A stretch of DNA of 46,087 nt from Bacteroidota bacterium (GTDB lineage Bacteria > Bacteroidota > Bacteroidia > Bacteroidales > Dysgonomonadaceae): contig JAEWQF010000061.1 of assembly GCA_023399295.1 (NCBI GenBank), forward strand, positions 1 to 46,087. Reading direction: 5' to 3'. A program made the translations under genes and the position numbers. Positions 26,045 to 35,119 of the stretch are shown here, one piece after another. Positions within the stretch are counted from its first letter, which is position 1, and each line of letters starts with the position of its first letter. The notes beneath the pieces are model-generated. The model saw nothing but the letters and a program-made list of their open reading frames with translations, searched no databases and was not told the DNA's origin.

Positions 26045-27595
26045 ATGGCAGTAAACAGTCCCAACTCGCCCCGTCAGAAGATGATCAACCTGATGTACCT
26101 GGTGTTCATCGCGATGCTGGCCCTCAACGTCTCGGTGGAGGTGCTCGACGGCTTCGGCGTGGTGGATCAGCGACTCGGCGAATCATCCCAATCCATGGAA
26201 GAGAGGAACACCCTCCTGATGGAAGAGCTCTCCGCCTATCATACCTCCAACCCCGAGAAAGCGGGTGATTGGTACGACAAGGGAGCAGCGGTGCGCAGCC
26301 TGAGCGATTCGCTCACACGTTACATCGGTGACCTGAAACAACAGATGGTGCGGCAGGCGGATGGCAAGCGGGGTGACCTCGACCATATGCGACACAAGGA
26401 CGACCTGGAGGCCGCCTCGGTGGTGATGCTCTCCCCCCTGCGGGGTGAGGGGAAGAAGCTGCGTGTCTCCATCGACAGCTACCGCAGTCAGCTTACGGGG
26501 TGGGTCGACGACCCGTCGCGGCGCGCCCTGATTGCCCGCTACCTCTCTACGGAGAGTGAGTCCGGTGGCCGAAGCTGGGAGGCATCGCTGTTCGAGCAGA
26601 TGCCGCTGGCGGCCGCCATCACCCTGCTCACCAAGATCGAAAACGATGTCCGCCTCGCCGAAGGAGAGGCGCTGGCATCGCTGCTCCAAAGCGTTGATGC
26701 GGGCGACTACCGCCTCAACCGGCTCAATGCCTGGGTGATCCCCGAAGCGGAGACCGTCCTTCAGGGAGGGAACTACCGTGCCCGCGTGATCCTGGCGGCG
26801 GAAGACACCACCCAACGTCCCCGTATCGTAGTAGAGGGACAACCCCTGCAAACGGAAGAGGATGGTTTCTTCACACTGTCGGCAACCCGCAGCGGCACCT
26901 TCCCCGTGGAGGGCTACGTGGAGCTGACCGGCAGTGACGGCAGCATCAGCCGGCGTGACTTCAGCAGCAGCTACACCGTGATCGAGCCGATGGCCACTGT
27001 GGCCCCAACGCTGATGAACGTGCTCTATGCCGGCATCGACAACGAGGTAAGCATCTCCGTGCCGGGTGTCGCACCACAGGAGGTGAGCGCCGTGATGACC
27101 CACGGCACCCTCACACGCCGTGGCAACCTCTGGGTAGCCCGTCCCTCCTCTGCCGGCAGGGAGGCTGTGATCACCGTCTCCGCCCGCATGGCGGGGGGTG
27201 AGACCCGCAGAATGGCGACGCACTCCTTCCGGGTGCGCACCCTCCCCGACCCTACTCCTTTTATCGAGTACCGCGATGCCGGTGGCAACACCGTGACGCG
27301 CAGGGGAGGCAGCATCCCCAAGGCAGTCCTGCTGCAGAGCGACGGCCTCAGTGCCGCCATCGACGATGGCATCCTGAACGTGCCGTTCCGGGTGACCGGC
27401 TTCCGCACCATCTTCTTCGACACCATGGGCAACGCCATCCCCGAGGTATCGGATGGCAGCCGTTTCTCGGAGCGGCAGCGGGAGCAGATCCGGCGGCTCA
27501 CCCGCGGAAGCTACTTCTACATCTCCGGTATTCGTGCTGCCGGTCCCGACGGCACAGAGCGCGAGATCGCAGTGATGGAGCTGAGAGTGAATTGA
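26045..27595 (+). CDS. porM: T9SS motor protein PorM/GldM
   Basis: The 516-residue protein has a short N-terminal cytoplasmic part, one transmembrane helix (about 17-36, MYLVFIAMLALNVSVEVLDG), and a large periplasmic region of one helical plus three Ig-like domains, as known for GldM/PorM. The periplasmic dimer carries torque from the PorL-PorM membrane motor to the PorKN ring. It starts 13 bp after the porL stop, while the gap to porN is widened by a heptamer repeat. Confidence 0.95.
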   Translation: MAVNSPNSPRQKMINLMYLVFIAMLALNVSVEVLDGFGVVDQRLGESSQSMEERNTLLMEELSAYHTSNPEKAGDWYDKGAAVRSLSDSLTRYIGDLKQQMVRQADGKRGDLDHMRHKDDLEAASVVMLSPLRGEGKKLRVSIDSYRSQLTGWVDDPSRRALIARYLSTESESGGRSWEASLFEQMPLAAAITLLTKIENDVRLAEGEALASLLQSVDAGDYRLNRLNAWVIPEAETVLQGGNYRARVILAAEDTTQRPRIVVEGQPLQTEEDGFFTLSATRSGTFPVEGYVELTGSDGSISRRDFSSSYTVIEPMATVAPTLMNVLYAGIDNEVSISVPGVAPQEVSAVMTHGTLTRRGNLWVARPSSAGREAVITVSARMAGGETRRMATHSFRVRTLPDPTPFIEYRDAGGNTVTRRGGSIPKAVLLQSDGLSAAIDDGILNVPFRVTGFRTIFFDTMGNAIPEVSDGSRFSERQREQIRRLTRGSYFYISGIRAAGPDGTEREIAVMELRVN

Positions 27596-27605
27596 TTAAG
27601 AAGTC

Positions 27606-27743
27606 GTAAGCTGTAAGCAGTAAGCTGTAAGTTGTAAGTTGTAAGTTATAAGTTGTAAGTTGTAAGTTGTAAGCTGTAAGCTGTAAGTTGTAAGTTGTAA
27701 GTTGTAAGTTATAAGCTATAAGTTGTAAGCTATTAGCTGTAAG
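27606..27743. repeat. Heptamer tandem repeat (GTAAGTT/GTAAGCT) between porM and porN
   Basis: About 19-20 imperfect copies of a 7-bp unit (GTAAGYT, with some GTTATAA-type variants) fill almost the whole porM-porN gap and stop 15 bp before the porN ATG. Such arrays can change length by slippage. No reading frame runs through from porM, which ends at 27595. Confidence 0.9.
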
Positions 27744-27758
27744 ATAAAAGATAAAGAT

Positions 27759-28721
27759 ATGACAAACCGAACAATATTCATCCTACTCCTTTTACTGGGG
27801 CAAGTGAACGCCCTCTACCCGCAGACTACCGCCCTGGAGCGGATGGCACAACGGCGACAACAGAATCAGTCCGCATCGACACTTTCGGAACGAACTGATA
27901 ATCTACCCCACGCCAACTGGGAGGAACAGATCGCCCAAGCCCGCTGGTCGCGCATCATCTACCGATACATCGACCTGACAAAAGCGACCAACGCACCGCT
28001 CTACCAACCCATCACCCCCACAGCGGGACAGCAGAACCTGTTCACCCTCATATTCCGCCTGCTGCAGGAGGAGCGCATCCGTGCATACGAGTACCTCGAC
28101 GGGCGTGAGGAGTTCACCGGGGAGTACCGTGTTCGCTTTCCCGAACTGGTTGACCGCTTCGCAATCTACCACGAAACAGCAAATGGCTCTATCACGGTGA
28201 ACGATGCCGATGTACCCTCCAACGAGGTGCTGGGGTACTACCTGAAGGAGGCCTACTACTTCGACACCGCCACCTCCTCCTTCCGGGTGCAGCCTCTGGC
28301 CCTCTGCCCCATCCTCTTCCGGCAGGAGGATGAGACCTTCACCGGCACCCGTTATCCCCTCTTCTGGATTCAATATGGTGAGCTCGAGCCCCACACACGC
28401 CGGATGCCACTAATCGCATCCGGCATCAACAACAGCATCACCGAGTCGGTGGATGACTTCTTCCGGAAAAGGAGCTATGACGGGGAGATCTACAAAACCG
28501 GCAACCCCGGCAACAGGGCAATCTCACAATACACCACCACCCCGGAAGAGATGAAAGCAGAACAGGAGCGTATCGAACAGGAGCTGCTCGATGTAGAGCA
28601 GTTGATCCGCAAGGAAGGAGAGGTGATTGTCACCCCGCCCCGCGAGAAAAAGCGCCGCAGCAACAAATCCTCCGCATCCTCCGCCTCCACATCCCAAACC
28701 ATGCGCGACCGGCGATACTAG
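27759..28721 (+). CDS. porN: T9SS ring protein PorN/GldN
   Basis: The 320-residue protein has a signal peptide (about 1-21, ILLLLLGQVNALYPQ) and the PorN/GldN core: WSRIIYRYIDLTKATNAPLY, then VLGYYLKEAYYFDTATSSF and PLFWIQYGELEPHTRR. PorN joins PorK in the periplasmic ring. The C-terminal 50 residues are charged, ending in a Ser/Lys/Arg-rich tail. It is the last gene of the T9SS block, and decayed DNA begins right after it. Confidence 0.95.
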   Translation: MTNRTIFILLLLLGQVNALYPQTTALERMAQRRQQNQSASTLSERTDNLPHANWEEQIAQARWSRIIYRYIDLTKATNAPLYQPITPTAGQQNLFTLIFRLLQEERIRAYEYLDGREEFTGEYRVRFPELVDRFAIYHETANGSITVNDADVPSNEVLGYYLKEAYYFDTATSSFRVQPLALCPILFRQEDETFTGTRYPLFWIQYGELEPHTRRMPLIASGINNSITESVDDFFRKRSYDGEIYKTGNPGNRAISQYTTTPEEMKAEQERIEQELLDVEQLIRKEGEVIVTPPREKKRRSNKSSASSASTSQTMRDRRY

Positions 28722-28897
28722 ACAAACACCCTGGACTGTTAGAGCATTCTCCCTTGAATGTGCTGAAGAACAGTGATAATCAGATAAAATTGACACAGAG
28801 AAATCATCGAAAAAAAACCAAAAAGAAAGAGGCGCAATCTACCGGTAACTCAAACCAACAAGAGTTAAGCAAGAAATACCATACACAATAGAAAGAA

Positions 28898-29191
28898 ATG
28901 AATCGTCAAGATATACATGTTGTTTTTGGAAAGATTGCAAAAGGTCAATTGAAGCAAAGCAAATAAAATGTAGAAAAAGAGGAAACCTACTTCGATTCCT
29001 TCCTGTTATCATATTGCACTCACGAATTTCAACACCCAGCGAGAATCATTGGGCATACGCTTTGTGACACCGATTTTAATGTAGGTGATTCCTTTTTAAA
29101 TTACAGGATGAAGTTATTGGCTCTTATGGACCAGGTAGAATTCCGTGGGGAATTGAAACAAATGCGGGATTATGAAGTAAGATTGCGTTAA
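28898..29191 (+). pseudogene. DUF1835/DUF3658 protein gene, internally deleted
   Basis: The first 22 codons read MNRQDIHVVFGKIAKGQLK..., the usual beginning of DUF1835 proteins (IHIVFG...). A TAA follows, and in the same frame the text resumes as EETYFDSFLLSYCTHEFQHP, RIIGHTLCDTDFNVGD and GELKQMRDYEVRLR, the DUF3658 C-terminal end. The family is several hundred residues long, but only 97 codons remain, so the centre has been lost. Family assignment rests on remembered motifs. Confidence 0.65.
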
Positions 29192-29416
29192 GTAATCATG
29201 AACCCCATTATACAAATCATCCACTTCAGTTTTCGATTAAATATGGCAACAGCAACATATTCGATATGGCTTTCTCTTACATAATTTTAAACTTCCAAAA
29301 ATCACTCTTTGCAATTCATAAATGCTATTTCTATTTTGCAAACTCCTCACGCGACAATCCAAGCGCTTTGCTCTTCGATCACACATATTCATTTACCGGT
29401 AGAATGTCCATATTCG

Positions 29417-29512
29417 ATACCTTTTCGGGTACAAATACTATGACTACCTCCAGGATAATACCTTTTCGGGTATTATTTTCATAAATAATTGTATTTAATA
29501 ACGAAAGGGTAT
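29417..29512. repeat. Operator-like repeat array ATACCTTTTCGGGTA
   Basis: A 15-bp sequence occurs exactly at 29417-29431 and 29458-29472, and in inverted, one-mismatch form at 29502-29512. Each full copy is itself a dyad (ATACC-N6-GGTAT or GGTAC). Spacings are 41 and about 44 bp, near four helical turns. Confidence 0.6.
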
Positions 29513-29519
29513 CTATCTA

Positions 29520-29690
29520 TTCAGGCCCTCATCCAGGAGTCCCATTCGATGGTCTGCGTGTAGGCATGGAGGTCCTATTTGTCGTCATAGCAAATCAATA
29601 CTGTTGCTTCTGCTCATCAGTAATACCGGCCAACAGTTCGCTGCTTTTTTTAGCCACAATGGAATGCTTTCCATTCCGAAGGTGAGAGTT
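29520..29690 (-). pseudogene. Coding remnant, unidentified
   Basis: Read on the minus strand, pieces such as RNGKHSIVAKKSSELLAGIT and, one frame away after a stop, DLHAYTQTIEWDSWMRA look like real protein but are separated by a frameshift and a stop. I do not recognise the family. Confidence 0.35.
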
Positions 29691-29705
29691 TAAGAAAAAA
29701 AAAGA

Positions 29706-29713
29706 TAACTTTG
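29706..29713 (+). promoter_or_regulatory. Possible -7 element before the helicase fusion gene
   Basis: TAACTTTG matches TAnnTTTG exactly, about 140 bp upstream of the ATG at 29853. No TTG is present at the usual -33 distance. Confidence 0.3.
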
Positions 29714-29745
29714 TCTAAATGATGGTTTAATCGCTGAGTACACAT

Positions 29746-29820
29746 CACCGGAATACCGAAAGTGCTGCATTGTTTTTACAAAAACCGCTGCACGCTTAAT
29801 TGACCGAAAATGCTGTATGC
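29746..29820. mobile_element. Possible IS21-type terminal remnant
   Basis: The stretch contains CACCGGAATACCGAAAGTGC and two related repeats, ACCGAAAGTGCTGCAT (29755) and ACCGAAAATGCTGTAT (29803), 14 of 16 identical, with a third related string ACCGCTGCACG between them. Repeated CCGGAAT/GTGCAGCA strings of this kind occur at the ends of IS21-like elements in Bacteroidota. No transposase gene is present, so this would be a relic. Confidence 0.35.
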
Positions 29821-29852
29821 TGAGTTACCGTTAGCAGCTCGATGGAAAAATA

Positions 29853-32800
29853 ATGAACAACATCGTTTTCATTGATACCGAAATAGACTTTCAAAGCAAG
29901 AAAATACTTGATATGGGCGCCATATCAGGGGATGAATCTACGCTGCACACTACATCGGTTTCTGATCTTATGAGTTTTATTCGTCAGAAGGAATACATTT
30001 GCGGACATAACATTCTTAGACACGATTTATCTTATCTTGAAAAAGCAACAAATGGGTTCATTCACAATTTAATGCCCATTGATACATTATTCTTATCGCC
30101 TCTGCTATTTCCTTCCAAACCATATCATGCCCTCTTAAAAGATGATAAACTTCAAACTGAAGAATTAAATAATCCGTTAAACGATGCCATAAAGGCCAAA
30201 GACTTATTTTATGATGAAATAGCTGCTTTCCAAGAAATAAGTAGTGAGTTGAAACAGATTTATTTTGCACTATTGGGTGACAAGAAGGAATTTCAATGGT
30301 TTTTTGATTTTGTTCATTACCCCTTCTCAGATATTCAACTTGTCAGTCTTATACATGCCCAGTTTTCAGATAGTATATGTCAACAGGTCGAATTAGAAAG
30401 GTTAATTCATGAAACACCGATTGAATTAGCCTATTGTTTGGCTTTGATAAATGCGGAGAGTAGATACTCAATTACTCCACCCTGGGTGATCAAGAATTAT
30501 CCGGAAGTTGAGAGGGTCATGTATATATTGAGAAACAATCCTTGTGTACATGGTTGTTCGTATTGCATGCAATCGCTGGATGCAAAAATCGGATTAAAGA
30601 AATACTTTGGATTTGATTCATATCGAAGCTTTGGTGGCAAGTCGTTACAAGAGGATGCGGTAAAAGCAGCGATTGACAATAAGTCTATCCTGGTAGTGTT
30701 TCCAACGGGAGGGGGCAAATCAATAACTTTTCAAGTGCCTGCCCTAATGAGTGGGGAAAATGTGAAGGGATTAACTGTTGTTATTTCACCCCTTCAATCT
30801 TTGATGAAAGACCAGGTAGATAATCTGGAAAATTTCAATATTACAGAAGCCGTTACAATAAATGGTTTACTTGACCCCATTGAAAGGGCTAAATCTTTTG
30901 AGAGAGTTGAAACAGGCTCTGCTTCTATTCTGTACATATCACCGGAGTCACTCAGGTCTAAATCCATTGAACGTTTACTTCTCGGGCGAAATGTGGTTCG
31001 CTTCGTTATTGATGAGGCTCACTGCTTTTCATCGTGGGGTCAGGATTTTAGAGTAGACTATCTTTATATTGGTGATTTTATTAAATCGTTGCAAGAAAAG
31101 AAAAACCTTGAGAACGGAATACCGGTTTCTTGTTTCACGGCTACGGCGAAACAAAATGTAATTCAGGATATAAAGGATTATTTTGAGGAAAAATTGTCTT
31201 TGAGATTGGAGATTTTCAGCTCAAACGCCTCACGTACCAATCTTAGCTATAAGGTGATCCCGAAAGAAACCGAGGAAGATAAATACGATGCTTTACGAAA
31301 TCTTTTGGATGTAAAAAAATGCCCCACCATTATATATGTTTCAAGAACACGGAGGGCTTATCAAATTGCTGAAAGATTGTCGAATGACGGATATCTTGCA
31401 AAGCCTTATCATGGAAAAATGGATAAGCAGGAAAAGTCGGAAAACCAAGATGCATTTATACGGGGTGATGTGGACATCATGGTGGCAACCTCAGCTTTTG
31501 GCATGGGGGTGGATAAAAAAGATGTCGGAATGGTGATCCACTTTGAATTGTCCGACTCTCTCGAGAACTATGTCCAGGAAGCCGGAAGAGCTGGAAGGGA
31601 TGAAAATATTACTGCGGACTGTTATGTTCTTTTCAATGAAGAAGATTTGAGCAAGCACTTTATTTTGCTCAATCAAACTAAGTTGAACATCAAAGAGATT
31701 CAGCAAATCTGGAAAGCAATAAAAGATATCACTCATTTCAGGACAAGTGTTTCAAATTCAGCATTGGAAATTGCCCGAAAAGCTGGCTGGGACGACAATG
31801 TCGTTGAGATAGAAACAAGGGTGACAACGGCCATATCTGCTTTGGAAGAAGCAGGATACCTAAAAAGAGGGCAAAATATGCCCCAGATCTTTGCCAATAG
31901 CATTTTATCTAAAAATGCGCAAGAAGCCATCGAGAAAATACATCGATCTGAGATTTTTAGTGAGAAACAAAAGCAACAGGCTGTAAGAATTATCAAAAAA
32001 CTTTATTCAAGTAAAAGTAGAAAGCAGGCGACCGATGAAGCTGCAGAATCTAGAATAGACCATATATCGGATCATCTGGGAATTGTGAAGGAGGAGGTAA
32101 TACAGGTTGTGAACTTATTGCGGGAAGAAAAGATATTAGCCGACACAAAAGACTTAACCGCTTTTATCAAGAGAGGTGAAAATAAGAACCGCTCACTGGG
32201 TATTTTGAACTCGATCAGTAAAATCGAAAAGTTTCTGTTGTCCCAATTTGAGGAACAGGAAAAAATATTCCACGTGAAGGAACTTAACCAACAAGCAGAG
32301 GAAATGGGTTGTGATGATGTGTCGCCGAATAAGATAAGAACCATCATCAACTTTTGGGTTATAAAGAACTGGATAAAACGAAAACAACACGATTCCTCAA
32401 AGAATCATTTGACCATTCTATCAAATTTTTCTGAAGCGGAGTTACAAGACAAACTTGAAAAACGACATGAATTGGCCCGTTTTATTGTTGATTTTCTCTA
32501 CCTTAAAAGCACGCAAAATCTATCCCCTGAGGAGGTTGATAAAGAACAAGTGTTGGTCGAATTTTCCGTGCATCAGCTCAAAGATGAATATGAGAAACAA
32601 AATGCTCTGTTTAAGCTGAGTATCAAACCAGCAGATATTGAAGATGCATTGTTTTACTTGTCCAGAATTGAGGCAATCAAAATAGAAGGCGGATTCCTTG
32701 TGCTATATAATAAACTTACCATTGAACGACTTGAACAGGATAACAAGAAAAGATATAAAACTGAAGACTATAAGAAACTGAATCAGTTTTATGAAAATAA

Positions 32801-34673
32801 AATTCAGCAGATTCATATCGTAGGTGAATATGCCAAAAAAATGATCCGTGACTACAAAGAAGCATTACAGTTTGTGGAAGATTATTTTCAATTAAACTAC
32901 GCTTCTTTTCTTAACAAGTATTTTAAAGGCAGCAGGCAGGATGAGATAAAAAGAAATATTACTCCTGCGAAATTCAGACAACTTTTCGGAGAATTATCCC
33001 CTTCTCAGCTTGGGATCATAAAAGATAATACCTCTCTTTATATGGCTGTAGCGGCAGGACCCGGAAGCGGAAAAACAAGGGTGCTGGTGCATAAACTGGC
33101 CTCTTTATTACTTATGGAAGATGTAAAACATGAACAATTGCTCATGGTCACATTTTCAAGAGCTGCAGCAACTGAATTTAAAAAACGATTGCTCGATTTA
33201 ATTGGAAATGCGGCTAGTTTTATCGAAATAAAAACATTTCATGCGTATTGCTTCGATCTGTTAGGAAAGGTGGGGTCAATTGAAAAATCACAAACGATTA
33301 TTGGTAAAACGGTGGAGAAGATCAGAAACAATGAGATTGAACCTAACCGCATCACAAAGACCGTTTTGGTGATTGATGAAGCTCAAGACATGGATAAAAA
33401 CGAGTTTGAATTGATCAAAGCTTTGATGACACAAAATGAAGAGATGAGGGTAATTGCTGTGGGCGACGACGACCAGAATATTTACGAATTCAGAGGAGCC
33501 AGCTATATTTATCTGGAACAATTTATCACCGAACAAAAAGCTAAAAAAGTTGAACTCATTGTAAATTATCGAAGCAGGGCAAATCTGATAGAATTTACCA
33601 ATCAGTTTGTTGAAAAAATTACCCATCGTCTGAAAGAAACACCTATTATTCCTCATTCAAGTGAGACCGGAGGATTAAAAATCATTAAGCATACCAGCTC
33701 TAATCTAATTGAACCTGTGATTAATAGCATATTATCTTCCGGGTTAAAAGGGACGACTTGTGTGTTGACTCATACAAACTCTGAGGCATTACAAATAGAA
33801 GGACTTTTATTAACCCACGGATTATCTGCAAGACTCATTCAAACCAACGATAGCTTCAGCTTATTCAATATATTGGAAGTAAGATACTTTATTAATCAAT
33901 TGAACTTTTCTGACGACAAATATATGATTAGCGAAGAGAACTGGAAAAATGCAAAGAGATACCTTTGGACTAGATATAAAGAAAGTACGAAGATGGATGT
34001 TTGTATCAACCTGATTAAAGATTTTGAGCTAAGCAATCCGAACAAAAAGTATCAATCTGATTTTGTGATGTTCGTAAAGGAATCGAGACTGGAAGACTTT
34101 GTGAACGCGACCGGTGAAACAATCTTTGTTTCTACTATTCACAAGGCTAAAGGCAAGGAGTTTGATAATGTTTTTCTCATGCTCAACGGTTACAATCCGG
34201 ACAATGATGAGAAAAAAAGAGGCCTTTATGTGGCAATGACCCGGGCTAAACGGAACCTCACAATTCACTATAATGGTCATTACCTTGACGATATTTCTTG
34301 TCAAGAAATGGAACGCATAAGCGACAATACTCCCTACAATCAATCTGTATTATTGGTAACCCATTTGACACATAAAGATATTTGGTTGGATTATTTCATT
34401 TCAAAACAGGACATTATAACCGACTACAAAAGCGGTGATGAATTAATTCCGAATAACGACGGCTGCTCCGACAAATATGGGAATTGTATCATTAAATTTT
34501 CAAATAGCTTCAAAGAGAAGATAATTGAATTTGAGAAAACGGGATATGCACTATCGGAATCGAGAATTAACTATATCGTCTATTGGCAGAAAGAAAAGCA
34601 GGAGGATGAGATTCTAATCGTTTTACCGGAATTAAAATTTAAAAAATGTCCAGATCTTCTTAGCATCCAGTAA
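29853..34673 (+). CDS. Exonuclease-RecQ-UvrD fusion helicase
   Basis: A 1606-residue multidomain protein. Residues about 1-135 resemble a DEDDh exonuclease (FIDTE, CGHNILRHDLSYL, LNDAIKAKDLF, with N where the catalytic His is expected). A Cys cluster, CVHGCSYC, lies near residue 230. A RecQ helicase follows (PTGGGKS near 285-291, DEAH from 387, EAGRAGRD), then winged-helix-like and helical regions. From about 1050 there is an SF1 UvrD/Rep helicase (AGPGSGKT near 1068-1075, DEAQD from 1175, GDDDQNIYEFRGA, IHKAKGKEFDNV, VAMTRAKR). Both motor cores look intact. It is much more AT-rich than the T9SS genes and flanked by decayed DNA, suggesting transfer. DNA repair or phage defence is plausible but unproven. 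Confidence 0.9.
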   Translation: MNNIVFIDTEIDFQSKKILDMGAISGDESTLHTTSVSDLMSFIRQKEYICGHNILRHDLSYLEKATNGFIHNLMPIDTLFLSPLLFPSKPYHALLKDDKLQTEELNNPLNDAIKAKDLFYDEIAAFQEISSELKQIYFALLGDKKEFQWFFDFVHYPFSDIQLVSLIHAQFSDSICQQVELERLIHETPIELAYCLALINAESRYSITPPWVIKNYPEVERVMYILRNNPCVHGCSYCMQSLDAKIGLKKYFGFDSYRSFGGKSLQEDAVKAAIDNKSILVVFPTGGGKSITFQVPALMSGENVKGLTVVISPLQSLMKDQVDNLENFNITEAVTINGLLDPIERAKSFERVETGSASILYISPESLRSKSIERLLLGRNVVRFVIDEAHCFSSWGQDFRVDYLYIGDFIKSLQEKKNLENGIPVSCFTATAKQNVIQDIKDYFEEKLSLRLEIFSSNASRTNLSYKVIPKETEEDKYDALRNLLDVKKCPTIIYVSRTRRAYQIAERLSNDGYLAKPYHGKMDKQEKSENQDAFIRGDVDIMVATSAFGMGVDKKDVGMVIHFELSDSLENYVQEAGRAGRDENITADCYVLFNEEDLSKHFILLNQTKLNIKEIQQIWKAIKDITHFRTSVSNSALEIARKAGWDDNVVEIETRVTTAISALEEAGYLKRGQNMPQIFANSILSKNAQEAIEKIHRSEIFSEKQKQQAVRIIKKLYSSKSRKQATDEAAESRIDHISDHLGIVKEEVIQVVNLLREEKILADTKDLTAFIKRGENKNRSLGILNSISKIEKFLLSQFEEQEKIFHVKELNQQAEEMGCDDVSPNKIRTIINFWVIKNWIKRKQHDSSKNHLTILSNFSEAELQDKLEKRHELARFIVDFLYLKSTQNLSPEEVDKEQVLVEFSVHQLKDEYEKQNALFKLSIKPADIEDALFYLSRIEAIKIEGGFLVLYNKLTIERLEQDNKKRYKTEDYKKLNQFYENKIQQIHIVGEYAKKMIRDYKEALQFVEDYFQLNYASFLNKYFKGSRQDEIKRNITPAKFRQLFGELSPSQLGIIKDNTSLYMAVAAGPGSGKTRVLVHKLASLLLMEDVKHEQLLMVTFSRAAATEFKKRLLDLIGNAASFIEIKTFHAYCFDLLGKVGSIEKSQTIIGKTVEKIRNNEIEPNRITKTVLVIDEAQDMDKNEFELIKALMTQNEEMRVIAVGDDDQNIYEFRGASYIYLEQFITEQKAKKVELIVNYRSRANLIEFTNQFVEKITHRLKETPIIPHSSETGGLKIIKHTSSNLIEPVINSILSSGLKGTTCVLTHTNSEALQIEGLLLTHGLSARLIQTNDSFSLFNILEVRYFINQLNFSDDKYMISEENWKNAKRYLWTRYKESTKMDVCINLIKDFELSNPNKKYQSDFVMFVKESRLEDFVNATGETIFVSTIHKAKGKEFDNVFLMLNGYNPDNDEKKRGLYVAMTRAKRNLTIHYNGHYLDDISCQEMERISDNTPYNQSVLLVTHLTHKDIWLDYFISKQDIITDYKSGDELIPNNDGCSDKYGNCIIKFSNSFKEKIIEFEKTGYALSESRINYIVYWQKEKQEDEILIVLPELKFKKCPDLLSIQ

Positions 34674-35119
34674 ACATATCAAATGAAACAATTTATCGAT
34701 AATATTATTGGTTTTGCCCATTTAAATAAATAGGAGATAGAGTTTATCTTATACAAAGGGTATGAAATTGAGTTGAACAAAGTTGACTACTTTTGAGAAA
34801 CAGGTAAAACAAATCACCGAGTTGGGTTTGTGACACTGTAGCCTTCCCCAATTTTTTGAAACATGAAATAGACGAATTAGAGGCATAGGGCAATAAACAA
34901 CCGGGAGAGCTTGGATTTTACTGAAAACGTTATATCTTTGACAGCCTACCATGGCGCTCATTCCAGCCTATGAACCTGATCAACAACATGATAGAGATAA
35001 AATTTAAATGGTAAACTAATCATAGGAATAGAACCTAAAAGTAAACTTACACCAGTAAAATACTATTAATCCAAGTCAAGCTAAATCAGAAAAGTACAGC
35101 AAACCTAATTTAAAGAACC
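34674..35119. other. AT-rich spacer between the two helicase genes
   Basis: These 446 bp contain no credible gene. Short in-frame pieces near 34,755-34,830 (KGYEIELNKVDYF) may be remains of a lost gene. The only clear signal is a promoter at 34,911-34,940 that drives the DUF2075 gene. Confidence 0.5.
34911..34940 (+). promoter_or_regulatory. Promoter of the DUF2075 gene
   Basis: TTG (34911-34913), 19 bp, then TATCTTTG (34933-34940) is an essentially perfect Bacteroidota promoter. It leaves a leader of about 170 nt before the ATG at 35120. Confidence 0.72.

Larger units (their letters stand above)
28722..29852. other. Decayed intergenic region with gene and element remnants
   Basis: These 1.1 kb hold no intact gene. 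They contain a deleted DUF1835 gene, a triple operator-like repeat, minus-strand coding remnants near 29,330-29,450 and 29,520-29,690, and IS-like repeats at 29,746-29,820. Base composition drops sharply to AT-rich after porN. This looks like the left edge of an acquired segment. Confidence 0.6.

Noticed and set aside
26183..27223. 346-codon minus-strand frame opposite porM
   Set aside because: It is antisense to a clear PorM and has no start context or motifs.
28736..28774. Terminator after porN
   Set aside because: ACTGTT/AACAGT can pair, but the inner stem is broken and no T-run follows.
29266..29484. 72-codon plus-strand ORF in the decayed region
   Set aside because: Its composition is unlike a gene, and it runs through the operator-like repeats and antisense to a better minus-strand remnant.
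30538..30580. CVHGCSYC as a radical-SAM motif
   Set aside because: The spacing matches C-x3-C-x2-C, but there is no radical-SAM domain around it; it lies between an exonuclease-like domain and RecQ.
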